Shown here: positions 6,662-14,158 of the stretch, piece after piece
Position numbering within the stretch: the stretch's first letter is position 1
How the letters are laid out: each line of letters begins with the position of its first letter
From: DATBMY01 sp036554605
Lineage (GTDB): Bacteria > Acidobacteriota > Blastocatellia > UBA7656
Direction: 5' to 3'
Assembly: GCA_036554605.1 (NCBI GenBank)
Contig: DATBMY010000466.1
Span: forward strand, 1-19,878
Length of the DNA: 19,878 nucleotides
Program-made: the position numbers and the translations under genes
Notes under the pieces: model-generated
What the model was told of the DNA's origin: nothing
Seen by the model: the letters and a program-made list of their open reading frames with translations, nothing else
The model's database searches: none

Positions 6662-7822
6662 TTGCAGACGATAAATAAGCGGACTCAGCCTGATATACGT
6701 CAAATCGCGAGATTGATACCGCCGAGCGGCAACCTCGTCCAGGGCCAGAATGAAGTGGCGCTCTACCCCGAGCTTGCCCGCTCGCTCAATGAAGCCGTCG
6801 CGGCCGGCCTTAATTCTTATAGTTATGCCGAAGGCACCGACGAGCTGCGCCGCGCCGTGGCAGAGAAAGTAAGGCTCTTTAACGGCGTGAGAGTTGACGC
6901 GGACAAGCGACCGCTTGAACTGCTTATTACTCACGGCGCGACCGGCGGGCTTGTTACCTTCACTCATAAGTTTCTCAAGGATGGCGCCGCCGTGGTATTC
7001 GAACCCTACTACCCTTATCACAAAAAGACGCTTGAGAATTTCAACGCGCGCGTAGAGGTCGTCCGGCTGCGCGGGGACGAGCTTGCCCTCGACACGGATG
7101 AACTCAGAAGAGTCTGCCGCGAAGCCACGGGCCGCGCCGAGTATCCGCTGCGCGCGATTATAGCCTGCTCGCCCGCAAATCCCACCGGGCGCGTATTCAC
7201 CCGCGAAGAGCTTACGTCAATCGTAGAGATCGCCGCGGAGTTCAATCTCTTGATTCTCTCCGATGAAGTATATGAGCACTTCACGGTCGATAGCTCGGAC
7301 CATATCGCGACGGCATCGATAGAAGGCGCGTGGGAGCGCACAATAACGATCAGCTCCTTCTCGAAATCGTGGGCCATCTCGGGCTGGAGGCTCGGGTATC
7401 TGTACGGCCCCGGCGAGCTGGTATCTCAGCTCGCGCCGCTCGTCAATATATATTACGTCTGCTCGCCTACACCCTTGCAGCATGCGCTCGCCCGCGTGCT
7501 GCTTGCTAACCCCGAATACTACGAACGCCTTCGCAAAGACTTCGGCCGCAAGCGCGACATGCTGACACGCGCGCTCGAAGTCTCCGGGTTTAAAGTCTAC
7601 CCATCGCGCTCATCTTTCTACGCCTGGGCACGCATACCCGACCGCTTCGACGATGCCGGAGAGCTAAACGAATTCCTCATGAAAGAAGCCGGTGTCGCGG
7701 GCGTGCCCGGCAGCGCCTTTATGGATGAGCCAGACCCCGATATCTACATGCGATTATGCTTCGCGCGAGAAGACGATATGCTTGAAGCCGCCTCGGACCG
7801 CATAGTGAAAGCCCTTGCCTGA
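6662..7822 (+). CDS. Class I/II PLP-dependent aminotransferase
   Basis: A 386-residue fold-type I aminotransferase, probably cytosolic. Features in order: the substrate-loop region PPSGNLVQGQ (20-29), NSYSYAEGTDELRRAVAEK (51-69), HGATGG (91-96), PANPTG with Asn173, SDEVYE with Asp201 for the PLP nitrogen, and the Schiff-base Lys235 in SSFSKSWAISGWRLGY (231-246), ending in a short C-terminal domain. These match aspartate/aromatic-type (subgroup I-alpha/gamma) enzymes, but the amino donor cannot be told. The start is TTG, supported by an unusually strong AGGAGGAG (6651-6658) and the absence of a nearby ATG. It diverges from the phosphatase, with a 304-base region between that holds both promoters and two dyads. 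No partner gene follows closely. Confidence 0.9.
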   Translation: MQTINKRTQPDIRQIARLIPPSGNLVQGQNEVALYPELARSLNEAVAAGLNSYSYAEGTDELRRAVAEKVRLFNGVRVDADKRPLELLITHGATGGLVTFTHKFLKDGAAVVFEPYYPYHKKTLENFNARVEVVRLRGDELALDTDELRRVCREATGRAEYPLRAIIACSPANPTGRVFTREELTSIVEIAAEFNLLILSDEVYEHFTVDSSDHIATASIEGAWERTITISSFSKSWAISGWRLGYLYGPGELVSQLAPLVNIYYVCSPTPLQHALARVLLANPEYYERLRKDFGRKRDMLTRALEVSGFKVYPSRSSFYAWARIPDRFDDAGELNEFLMKEAGVAGVPGSAFMDEPDPDIYMRLCFAREDDMLEAASDRIVKALA

Positions 7823-7895
7823 CCGCTCCCGGCCTTTCGGGCGGCTGTGAGAGTGTGCGCCGAGCGAAAATTCGCTAAAAAACTCTATTATGGCC

Positions 7896-7924
7896 TTGTT
7901 CGGTTGGGGGGTTTCGATTATTTT
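7896..7924 (+). promoter_or_regulatory. Weak candidate promoter before the 182-residue unknown gene
   Basis: TTGTTC (7896-7901), 17-base spacer, TATTTT (7919-7924). Spacing is ideal and the local sequence AT-rich, but the boxes match consensus at only three and four positions. A TATAGT lies just after it (7924-7929). Confidence 0.3.
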
Positions 7925-7967
7925 ATAGTCAGTGGTCGCCACGAACTCAATGCACTGGTAAGGGAAC

Positions 7968-8516
7968 ATGAGGATAAAACCGAACGAGCGACAAGAGCTC
8001 ACCGACATAATACGTGAAGAGATAGACCAGGCGGCCGGGCGTATAAGCGCGCGTCTTGCCCAGTATGAGTGTCACCCCGCCGCGGTCAGGACGGATAAAT
8101 TTGATCATATACGATGTTTTTATACAGACCTGACTGAGAACGACTGGACGGATACGGACGAAGAGACGTTAAGTATTTACAGCGACCTGAACGAGGTGCA
8201 GATCAAGCGGATGATGCGCGAGGGATATCGCCGCTCGCAGGTCCATCCGGTTCCGAGCTTCGGCATGCTTATGAACGTCGCGCGAAAGTGCAACGGGGAG
8301 CAAACATCGGACGTCCCGCTCATCCTGTCAAATCCCGACGCTATAAGCGCGGTCGAGCGCGAGCGCATCGCGAACCTGCTCCACCTTGAGCTTGAAGAAG
8401 CGGCCCGCGGGATTGCAGCCCGGCTCAAGCTTGGCGACACGAAGCTCGACATTATCCGCGAGGAGCTCGAGATTGTGGAAGGGGCAATCATAAGCCGCTT
8501 CACGCCGCTGGTATAA
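7968..8516 (+). CDS. Hypothetical protein with three related amphipathic helices
   Basis: A 182-residue protein I do not recognise. It has no signal peptide or membrane segment and is rich in Glu, Arg and Asp, so it is probably cytosolic. Three segments look like copies of one amphipathic helix: residues 12-30 (DIIREEIDQAAGRISARL), 135-153 (LLHLELEEAARGIAARL) and 160-178 (DIIREELEIVEGAIISRF). The first and third share DIIREE and a final Ile-x-x-Arg-hydrophobic. The middle (about 33-125) contains Cys35, Cys50 and Cys108 and the segment SDLNEVQIKRMMREGYRR. The start is ATG with AAGGGA upstream. It heads a plus-strand run with the 49-residue membrane protein and the 264-residue unknown. A scaffolding or regulatory role is possible but is only a guess. 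Confidence 0.75.
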   Translation: MRIKPNERQELTDIIREEIDQAAGRISARLAQYECHPAAVRTDKFDHIRCFYTDLTENDWTDTDEETLSIYSDLNEVQIKRMMREGYRRSQVHPVPSFGMLMNVARKCNGEQTSDVPLILSNPDAISAVERERIANLLHLELEEAARGIAARLKLGDTKLDIIREELEIVEGAIISRFTPLV

Positions 8517-8621
8517 TTCTTCCGTCAACGCTACTATTCACGTGCGAGGCAATGGCTCTGAAGGCTGTATCCAGTAATCGAGCGGCTCGCATCCAGATTT
8601 TCTTTTCAAGGAGAACCCAGG

Positions 8622-8771
8622 ATGGCAGAGTACCCACAGCAGCACATAAAGTCTCTCGATGCGGTCGCGACCAAGGAAGGCACATCGCTGCTAACGCTGA
8701 TCCTTCTCGACATGGTCGTCGTGGTCGTCGCAGTTTACATAGTAGGCATGATAGCGAACGCGATTGTGTAA
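8622..8771 (+). CDS. Small single-pass membrane protein (49 residues)
   Basis: A short gene that length cut-offs would miss. ATG 8622 has a strong AAGGAG (8608-8613) eight bases upstream and reads 49 codons to TAA. The first 21 residues are polar (MAEYPQQHIKSLDAVATKEG); about 22-48 are strongly hydrophobic, with a run of five valines and a final GMIANAIV, giving one transmembrane helix. The N-terminus is probably cytoplasmic, but charges do not settle orientation. It lies between two unknown genes, 105 bases after the first and 36 before the second. It is in the same frame as the downstream gene, with its TAA as the intervening stop. Function unknown; the ribosome site and helix make a real gene likely. 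Confidence 0.65.
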   Translation: MAEYPQQHIKSLDAVATKEGTSLLTLILLDMVVVVVAVYIVGMIANAIV

Positions 8772-8807
8772 AGCCTTAATACCCGCTTAACAACTGACCG
8801 GACGCAA

Positions 8808-9602
8808 TTGGCAACGGACAAGGAAAATAGCGCGACTCCCCTCGAACGGTTGAATTATTTCAACTATTTTACGGAGGTCGAGGAGGAGTTCGTGCGACGG
8901 CGCGGCAAGCCCCTGCTCATATCGCCTATGGACTGGGCATTGATCGAGAGCTGGAAGAGCGCGGGCATCCCGCTTCACGTCGTTTTGAGGGCGATCAATC
9001 AAGCATTCGACGCCTACGACGCGCGCCCGCGAAAATACCGCCGGGTCAATTCCGTCTTCTATTGCCAGCAGGAAGTAGAATCCACTTACGCCGAATACTG
9101 CCTCGCGCAGGTTGGGGCTTCGCCCGAAAAATCGAAGGCGCAAACTCAGGACGCGACCAGACCTTCGTCGCGCAAAAGAGGCGAGTCACAATCTATATTT
9201 CCCAGAGAGGTGCTGCTTGATTTCTTCGCCCGCTCGGACGGCGAACTTCACGCCGCCGAAGAGCTGGCCGCGGCTTCCGCTCATAACGAATTGCTACAGG
9301 CAATATCGCGGGCGCGCGCACGGCTCGCCCAGATTCGAGTGGATGTTGAGAAGGCGGCTCGAATCGACACCGAGTCCATAGAGCGCGACCTTGACGCGAT
9401 CGATCGCATGATGGTTGACGCCGCGACGCGACTCGCTGGCGAAGTGGGCATTCTGAATTTACGCCGGGAAGCCGAAGCGGGGCTTGCCGCTTATAAAAAG
9501 AAGATGGACGCCGACATTTACAAGCAGACCATGAAGAATTATGTCCTGCGCCGCCTGCGCGAAATACATGGACTGCCGCGCCTCAGCCTTTTTTACCTTT
9601 AG
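8808..9602 (+). CDS. Hypothetical two-domain protein upstream of rlmD
   Basis: A 264-residue protein of unknown function. An N-terminal domain (about 14-102) has the pattern LNYFNYFTEVEEEFVRRRGK, then SPMDWALIESWKSAGIPLHV and a VVLRAINQAFD helix, which looks like a compact helical, perhaps winged-helix-like, module. I have an impression of similar sequences in Acidobacteriota but cannot name a family. A polar linker (105-128) leads to an all-helical C-terminal part (130-264) rich in Ala, Arg and Glu that may form coiled coils. No signal or membrane segment. The start is TTG with only a weak GGAC upstream; no other start codon lies between it and the in-frame TAA of the small gene at 8769, so the N-terminus is uncertain. 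Likely co-transcribed with the two unknown genes before it. Confidence 0.75.
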   Translation: MATDKENSATPLERLNYFNYFTEVEEEFVRRRGKPLLISPMDWALIESWKSAGIPLHVVLRAINQAFDAYDARPRKYRRVNSVFYCQQEVESTYAEYCLAQVGASPEKSKAQTQDATRPSSRKRGESQSIFPREVLLDFFARSDGELHAAEELAAASAHNELLQAISRARARLAQIRVDVEKAARIDTESIERDLDAIDRMMVDAATRLAGEVGILNLRREAEAGLAAYKKKMDADIYKQTMKNYVLRRLREIHGLPRLSLFYL

Positions 9603-9622
9603 ATCTTTTTTCGGATAGTTCA

Positions 9623-9676
9623 GAGTTCATGCTTTAGCGTGCGATTGCCGAACCCTGCAAGCTGAAGCCTGAACTC
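9623..9676. repeat. Palindromic repeat between the unknown gene and rlmD
   Basis: Left arm 9623-9641 starts GAGTTCATGCTTTAGC; right arm 9658-9676 is its inverse at 16 of 19 positions, and one difference is a G-U pair. The loop is 16 bases. The right arm resembles the pncB leader copy (3384-3403), so this looks like a dispersed palindrome, not a gene-specific element. It may also end transcription of the upstream gene, though the T-run (9605-9611) lies before it, not after. Confidence 0.55.
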
Positions 9677-9721
9677 CGAGCTTAACTTTATGAATGCCCA
9701 TCGCGCCGCGCATCAATCTCC

Positions 9722-9730
9722 TGTTATTCT
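9722..9730 (+). promoter_or_regulatory. Extended -10 element placed for leaderless rlmD mRNA
   Basis: TGTTATTCT fits the extended -10 form (TG, one base, TATTCT). Its end is six bases before the A of the rlmD ATG, the distance expected if transcription starts at the start codon. No Shine-Dalgarno precedes the ATG, which agrees. There is no good -35. Confidence 0.3.
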
Positions 9731-9736
9731 CAAGTC

Positions 9737-10939
9737 ATGAGCGGCATTCCGCTAAAGCGTGGCGATCTTATCGAAGTGACCGTCGAGCGGCTTGCTTACG
9801 GGGGCGATGGGATTGCCCGGCACCGGGGGCTTGCGTTGTTCATCCCGCTTGCCGCGCCGGGCGACCAGCTTCGCGTGAGGGTCAACGAGATAAAAAAGAA
9901 TTACGCCCGCGCGTCTATAGAAGAGATACTGATCCCCTCCCCCGCAAGACGCGGTCCTCTATGCCGCTACTTTGGCCAGTGCGGCGGCTGCCAGCTTCAG
10001 CACATCAATTATGACGCGCAGCTTGAGGCCAAGCGTGCCTTCGTTCGCGATGCTCTCAACCGCGTCGGGCGCCTCGGCTGGACGGGCGAGATTGAAATGA
10101 TCTCGGCTGCCGAGTTCGGCTATCGCGCCCGCGCGCAGGTGAAGATCGAGCGCGAAAGTGATAATGAGCCGCGGCGCATCGGGTTCAATCGTCTTTCGTC
10201 ACACCGGGTGTGCGATGTGACGAGCTGCCCGGTGCTTGTGCCCGAGCTGGATCTTCAGCTCGGGGCAATCAGAGCCCTGCTTGCGCGAGAAGTAAAAGAG
10301 GGAGTTCGTGAAGTAGAGATCGCCGCGGGTGAGAACGGCATTGCGATTCAGCCCGAGCTTGATGAACGCGCGCAACGCATAGTGGAGCGAAAAGTCCGAG
10401 GCGCGACCTACCGTTATTCGGCTTCGACATTCTTTCAGGGTAATGCGCTGCTTCTGGATTCTTTGATCGAAACGGCAATAAGCGATTACTCCGGCGGGCT
10501 GGCGGTTGATCTATACGCGGGAGCAGGGCTATTCACAATCCAGCTTGCCGGGCGATTCGACAAGGTAATCGGGATCGAAGCCGATAAGAAAGCGGCGCTG
10601 TTCGCGCTCCAAAACATTGAGATCAATCAACGGCCTAATATCGAATTTCATAACACGACCGTAGAATCCTGGCTCATGAGCGCGACAGGCCATAGCGCGA
10701 TAGATCGGCCCGATCTGTTGCTGCTCGACCCGCCGCGCGCGGGCGCGGCAAACGCGATGGCGCACATTATCGATATAAACCCTACCTATATAAGCTATGT
10801 TTCGTGCGACCCAAATACGCTGGCCCGCGACCTGCGAATACTGGCCGGCTCGGGATATAAGATTGCGCGAATCACGGCGCTCGACCTATTCCCCCAGACC
10901 TACCACGTCGAAACGGTCGCGGCGCTTTATCGCGTCTAA
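9737..10939 (+). CDS. rlmD: 23S rRNA (uracil-5-)-methyltransferase, RumA/RlmD-type
   Basis: A 400-residue SAM-dependent methyltransferase that makes 5-methyluridine in RNA, most likely 23S rRNA. Domains in order: an N-terminal TRAM RNA-binding domain (about 5-65), iron-sulfur cysteines Cys76, Cys82 and Cys85 (GQCGGCQ) with Cys164 (TSCP) as fourth ligand, a central RNA-recognition part, and the Rossmann methyltransferase domain with VDLYAGAGLF (257-266), LLDPPRAG (329-336), the nucleophile Cys357 in YVSCDPNTLARDL, and His-Val-Glu392 near the end. Everything needed for activity is present. Whether the target is U1939, U747 or both (RlmD, RlmC or RlmCD) cannot be read here. ATG 9737 lacks a ribosome site. 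The gene follows a 134-base gap holding a palindromic repeat. Confidence 0.93.
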   Translation: MSGIPLKRGDLIEVTVERLAYGGDGIARHRGLALFIPLAAPGDQLRVRVNEIKKNYARASIEEILIPSPARRGPLCRYFGQCGGCQLQHINYDAQLEAKRAFVRDALNRVGRLGWTGEIEMISAAEFGYRARAQVKIERESDNEPRRIGFNRLSSHRVCDVTSCPVLVPELDLQLGAIRALLAREVKEGVREVEIAAGENGIAIQPELDERAQRIVERKVRGATYRYSASTFFQGNALLLDSLIETAISDYSGGLAVDLYAGAGLFTIQLAGRFDKVIGIEADKKAALFALQNIEINQRPNIEFHNTTVESWLMSATGHSAIDRPDLLLLDPPRAGAANAMAHIIDINPTYISYVSCDPNTLARDLRILAGSGYKIARITALDLFPQTYHVETVAALYRV

Positions 10940-10949
10940 GATTATTCTA

Positions 10950-10978
10950 TTGCTTTCCTTATAAGGTTCGTTTAGATT
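10950..10978 (+). promoter_or_regulatory. Weak candidate promoter before the 47-residue membrane protein
   Basis: TTGCTT (10950-10955), 17-base spacer, TAGATT (10973-10978). Spacing is ideal; boxes match at three and four positions. It would give a leader of about 40 bases. Confidence 0.3.
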
Positions 10979-11023
10979 GTCGCCAGCCCCACTTATTGAA
11001 TTCCTCCAGCCAAAAGGTGAACG

Positions 11024-11167
11024 ATGGTTATGCAAATAATCGGCGTTTTGATCGTATGCATTGTCGCGGCTTTGCTGGCCCTGACTATTGCTGGGGTTTC
11101 GCTCTCGGTTTTCGAAAAGTTCCTGAAGCGTGCCGAAGAGGTGAAGGAGGAAGCGAATGGCAGATGA
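11024..11167 (+). CDS. Small membrane protein (47 residues) overlapping the DinB/DUF1572 gene
   Basis: ATG 11024 follows an AAAAGGTGA ribosome site (11012-11020) and reads 47 codons to TGA at 11165. Residues 3-29 form one hydrophobic helix (MQIIGVLIVCIVAALLALTIAG and on); residues 30-47 are a charged tail (FEKFLKRAEEVKEEANGR). Positive and negative charge on the tail suggests it lies at the inner membrane face. The last 11 bases overlap the next gene, whose AAGGAGG ribosome site lies inside this gene, so the two are probably translationally coupled. An in-frame ATG at codon 3 is a possible alternative start. Family not recognised. Confidence 0.65.
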   Translation: MVMQIIGVLIVCIVAALLALTIAGVSLSVFEKFLKRAEEVKEEANGR

Positions 11168-11675
11168 GAGGGGCGTTGCGGCCGAGGCGCTGGGCTCAAT
11201 GCGCCGCCGCATCGCAAGCGTGTTGCCATCGCAGATCAGGTCTTGCCTTGAGCGGCTCACCGACGAGCAGATATGGTGGCGGCCCAACGATAGCTCGAAT
11301 TCCATAGGCAATCTCGTGCTTCACCTGTGCGGCTCTATACGCCATTACCTTTGCCGTAGCATCGGCGGCGTCGATTTTACTCGCGACCGGCCAGCCGAGT
11401 TTGCCGAGCGAGGTCCCTTATCGCGCGACGAGCTGCTTTCGATTCTTGACGCGACTATAAGCGAAGCGGCCGAGACGCTCGACAGGTTCGACCCCGAGCG
11501 ACTTCTTGATCCTACCGAAGAGCCCGGCTATTACCCGTCGAGGCTCGATCAAATCTTCGGAGTGGCAATTCACATCGCAACTCATATGGGGCAGATAGTC
11601 TATGTGACCAAGATGCTCGAAGAAGGCTCGCTCGACGAGCTATGGATAAACGCGCACAGAAAACCCGCCTCGTGA
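11157..11675 (+). CDS. DinB-superfamily protein (DUF1572)
   Basis: A 172-residue four-helix-bundle protein of the DinB/YfiT superfamily, DUF1572 branch. Key pieces are WWRPNDSSNSIGNLVLHLCGSIRHYL (about 40-65), with His56, and FGVAIHIATHMGQIVYV (134-150), with His139 and His143; these three His make the usual metal site. The superfamily includes thiol S-transferases (bacillithiol, mycothiol) and metal-dependent hydrolases; this protein's substrate is unknown. The ATG at 11157 has AAGGAGG eight bases upstream, inside the small membrane-protein gene it overlaps. Cytosolic, no signal peptide. Family assignment is good; function is not established. Confidence 0.88.
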   Translation: MADERGVAAEALGSMRRRIASVLPSQIRSCLERLTDEQIWWRPNDSSNSIGNLVLHLCGSIRHYLCRSIGGVDFTRDRPAEFAERGPLSRDELLSILDATISEAAETLDRFDPERLLDPTEEPGYYPSRLDQIFGVAIHIATHMGQIVYVTKMLEEGSLDELWINAHRKPAS

Positions 11676-11916
11676 TCGCGCGCTTATAGATCCATAATCC
11701 GCACTTGAATCTCTATCGATCCCGGCCGCGCGCCCTTCTCTCTTTTATCTCGCACCTCAAAGGCACGAATAAAGAGTTGTGAACCAGGCTACCGAGAAAG
11801 AAATAATTGCATTACGTCGCTTTTCTTAAGCGTCTATTGATGCAGGGAGAAAGCGGAGGGCAGCTTCCAGTTCCGCAATCCATCTCCTGATCCCAACCTC
11901 AAAAAGGAGAAAAGAG

Positions 11917-12297
11917 ATGAAGAGGGTAACAATAATGATGCTCGCTCTGTTCGTCATGGTGACGGCGGGCGCGGCGCAAGATGGCGGCTCGAACAATCCG
12001 AAGAAGCCGAAGCAGGCAAAGCCGGCGGCGGTCGACTGCTCCAGAATTGACGACGCGACCATAAGCTCGAAGGTCAAGGAGCGGCTGGCCAGTACCGCAT
12101 CGTTGAAAGATGCGCCGATCGTTGTAGAGACCAGAGACGGCGCGGTCACTTTGAGCGGAACGATCAAGTCCGGCGCTTTGAAAGGAGTCGCGACCATGCA
12201 GGCAAGGCGCGTCGATTGTGTTAAATCGGTAAACAACCAAATGACGGTCGAGCAAAGCAGAAAGAATCCCAAGAAAGACTCGGGCGCAGAGCTTTAA
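11917..12297 (+). CDS. Secreted BON-domain protein
   Basis: A 126-residue periplasmic protein. Residues 1-20 are a signal peptide (KR, hydrophobic core, AGA-A before QDGG). A Lys/Pro-rich linker (25-38) leads to one BON domain at about 45-113, with the typical start DDATISSKVKERL and the VTLSGTI strand at 77-83. BON domains bind membranes or surfaces and occur in OsmY-like stress proteins. Cys41 and Cys101 flank the domain and could form a disulfide in the periplasm. The tail is basic. A strong AAGGAG precedes ATG 11917. It stands alone after a 241-base gap in which I found no convincing promoter, and converges with the DUF885 gene. Confidence 0.85.
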   Translation: MKRVTIMMLALFVMVTAGAAQDGGSNNPKKPKQAKPAAVDCSRIDDATISSKVKERLASTASLKDAPIVVETRDGAVTLSGTIKSGALKGVATMQARRVDCVKSVNNQMTVEQSRKNPKKDSGAEL

Positions 12298-12376
12298 AGG
12301 TCATAGAGTAACCGCTAAGGAGGAGTCCCACAAAATTGCCGAGAAAAAAAACGACTCCCGAGCATGCCGTTCAATC

Positions 12377-14158
12377 CTACTCGACGAGTTTTCCCTTCTC
12401 TCCTGGCATAAGCAACTGCCGGTGAGCCCAGAGGGGCGCGTTGCCGTTTTGAAGCAGGAGGTCGTGAAATTCTTTTAGCGAGAAATCGTTCCCCTTATAA
12501 CGACGATAATCTTCGCGCAGCTTTATTATGGCGAGCTTGCCGAGCGAATATACGAGATACATAGGATCGAATGTCCCGCGCTCGGCTTCGATCCGCGAAG
12601 GCGTTTCCTGCATGAAAGCGTTATCCATAAAGAATCGTGTCGCTTGATCCACGGTCATCGCCTCGGTGTGCAGTCTTATCCCGGCTACGAACCTGCACAG
12701 CCTCAACAGCGAGTCGGCAAGCTGTCCCAGGCGAAGTTTCGGATTGCCGCCGCCGAAGCCTTCTTCGATCATCATCTGCTCGGCGTAATGCGCCCACCCT
12801 TCGACGAATGTGCCGGGTGCGATGGCCCAGGACCTTCTGACCGGGGACCGCACCTGCCTGAGCAGCGCGCCCTGTATGAAATGGCCCGGATACGCTTCGT
12901 GTATCGACGTTGTCCACAGCTGCTGGTAATTGAACGAAGATAGATATTCCTGCTTCTGGCGCTCGCTCCATCTCGGGTCAACATCGGTTATGAGATAGCG
13001 CGATTGAATAGGCCGCGACTCGAAAGGGCCGGGGGTCCACATGCTGGCCGTCGACCACCGCATAAAATCGGGCGTCGCGGCGACTACCGGGCGCTCATCG
13101 CCGGGCAAGGTAACTATCTCTTTTTCATTGATGAATTCCACGAGCGAATCGAGCTGCTTCCGCGCTTCCGATACGAGCGTCCCCGCCTCAGGGTGCTCCG
13201 CCTGTATCGCGGCCCACACCTGCATAGGATTCTTGCCGGGCTCTATCTTCCCGGCAGTTTCTTTAAACTCCTTCTGCGTATTGGCAAGCTCACGTAGCGC
13301 TACTCTGAGCAGCGTCTCGACCGGCATGTCGATGCCTTCATCATAACGGAGCTTCGCCTCATAATTGGCCTTGCCTATGGCGAACGTCGCTTTCGGGTCT
13401 CTCTCCATACGCTCTATATGGCGTATGTATTTCTGTATTGCGTCGGCGGCCGACTTTGTGGAGCGCGCAAACTCCTTTTGAAGCTTTGCGTCGTGCACGC
13501 CAGCAAAAGCCTTCGGCAGATCGGTCTGGATAAATGAAAGCGTGCCTTTAAACGATTCGATTGAAATCTTTCTGAAGATCTCCGGCATGCCGCGAATATT
13601 ATTCCTCGCGGAATCGAGCAGCCGCGCTACCTGTTTCTCTTTCGAGATGACGCTGCGAAGCCGCTCCTGCGGCCCGGCGTAATCGAACATCGCGATCTGC
13701 AAAAGGCCGCTAGAGATGGCGTCGCTATAAAGCTGCGGGTTGCGCTCGAAGCTTCGCACCTGTTCAAGCTCAAGCAGTCGCGATTTTATGTTGGATGCGA
13801 TGATCTGGTAGTCGATCAGGTCCGAATAGCTCAGATCCAGGGGCGGGATCTTCTCAAGACGCGACTGGAATCGCTTTATCGCGGCAACCTCGTCGCCTAT
13901 CGCGGAGCCGCTGAAATCCTCGAGCTTGCCGTCATGCGCGTGCACGCCGCTGGATGCGGCAAGCGCCGGGCGGCGCGAGTGCAAATCGGCTAAATACTCT
14001 TCGACCAGCTTTGGAAATGCGGCCGCGGCTATCGCATTCTTATCGAGGGTTGCCTGTGAAGACCGGACGGCCGCGGGCGCGATGCTCAAGGCTGCGAGCA
14101 GTACGCTTAGCGCAATAGATATACTCCAAACCCCGGACCCATACCTTTTATTCGTCAT
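12377..14158 (-). CDS. DUF885-family zinc metallopeptidase-like protein
   Basis: A 593-residue exported protein of the DUF885 family, normal for the family in length. The N-terminus (1-37) is a signal peptide: NKR, a hydrophobic stretch, then an AP-A-A-type cleavage region. The zinc-binding motif HEAYPGH (His420, Glu421, His426) is intact, followed by FVEGWAHYAEQMM (451-463), the usual third-ligand region. DUF885 proteins resemble M3/M32-type gluzincin peptidases and are widely annotated as putative peptidases; specificity is unproven. The start ATG overlaps the proC stop (TGATG), so it is the second gene of a coupled proC operon. It converges with the BON gene 79 bases away. Confidence 0.88.
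   Translation of the reverse strand: MTNKRYGSGVWSISIALSVLLAALSIAPAAVRSSQATLDKNAIAAAAFPKLVEEYLADLHSRRPALAASSGVHAHDGKLEDFSGSAIGDEVAAIKRFQSRLEKIPPLDLSYSDLIDYQIIASNIKSRLLELEQVRSFERNPQLYSDAISSGLLQIAMFDYAGPQERLRSVISKEKQVARLLDSARNNIRGMPEIFRKISIESFKGTLSFIQTDLPKAFAGVHDAKLQKEFARSTKSAADAIQKYIRHIERMERDPKATFAIGKANYEAKLRYDEGIDMPVETLLRVALRELANTQKEFKETAGKIEPGKNPMQVWAAIQAEHPEAGTLVSEARKQLDSLVEFINEKEIVTLPGDERPVVAATPDFMRWSTASMWTPGPFESRPIQSRYLITDVDPRWSERQKQEYLSSFNYQQLWTTSIHEAYPGHFIQGALLRQVRSPVRRSWAIAPGTFVEGWAHYAEQMMIEEGFGGGNPKLRLGQLADSLLRLCRFVAGIRLHTEAMTVDQATRFFMDNAFMQETPSRIEAERGTFDPMYLVYSLGKLAIIKLREDYRRYKGNDFSLKEFHDLLLQNGNAPLWAHRQLLMPGEKGKLVE

Noticed and set aside
7823..7844. Terminator after the class I aminotransferase
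   Set aside because: The hairpin has four plus three pairs with a bulge and no T-run; too weak to call.
11676..11916. A hidden small gene or RNA in the 241-base gap before the BON gene
   Set aside because: I found no ORF with a ribosome site, no strong hairpin and no convincing promoter; the TTGTGA at 11777 has a spacing of 19 to the nearest AATAAT.
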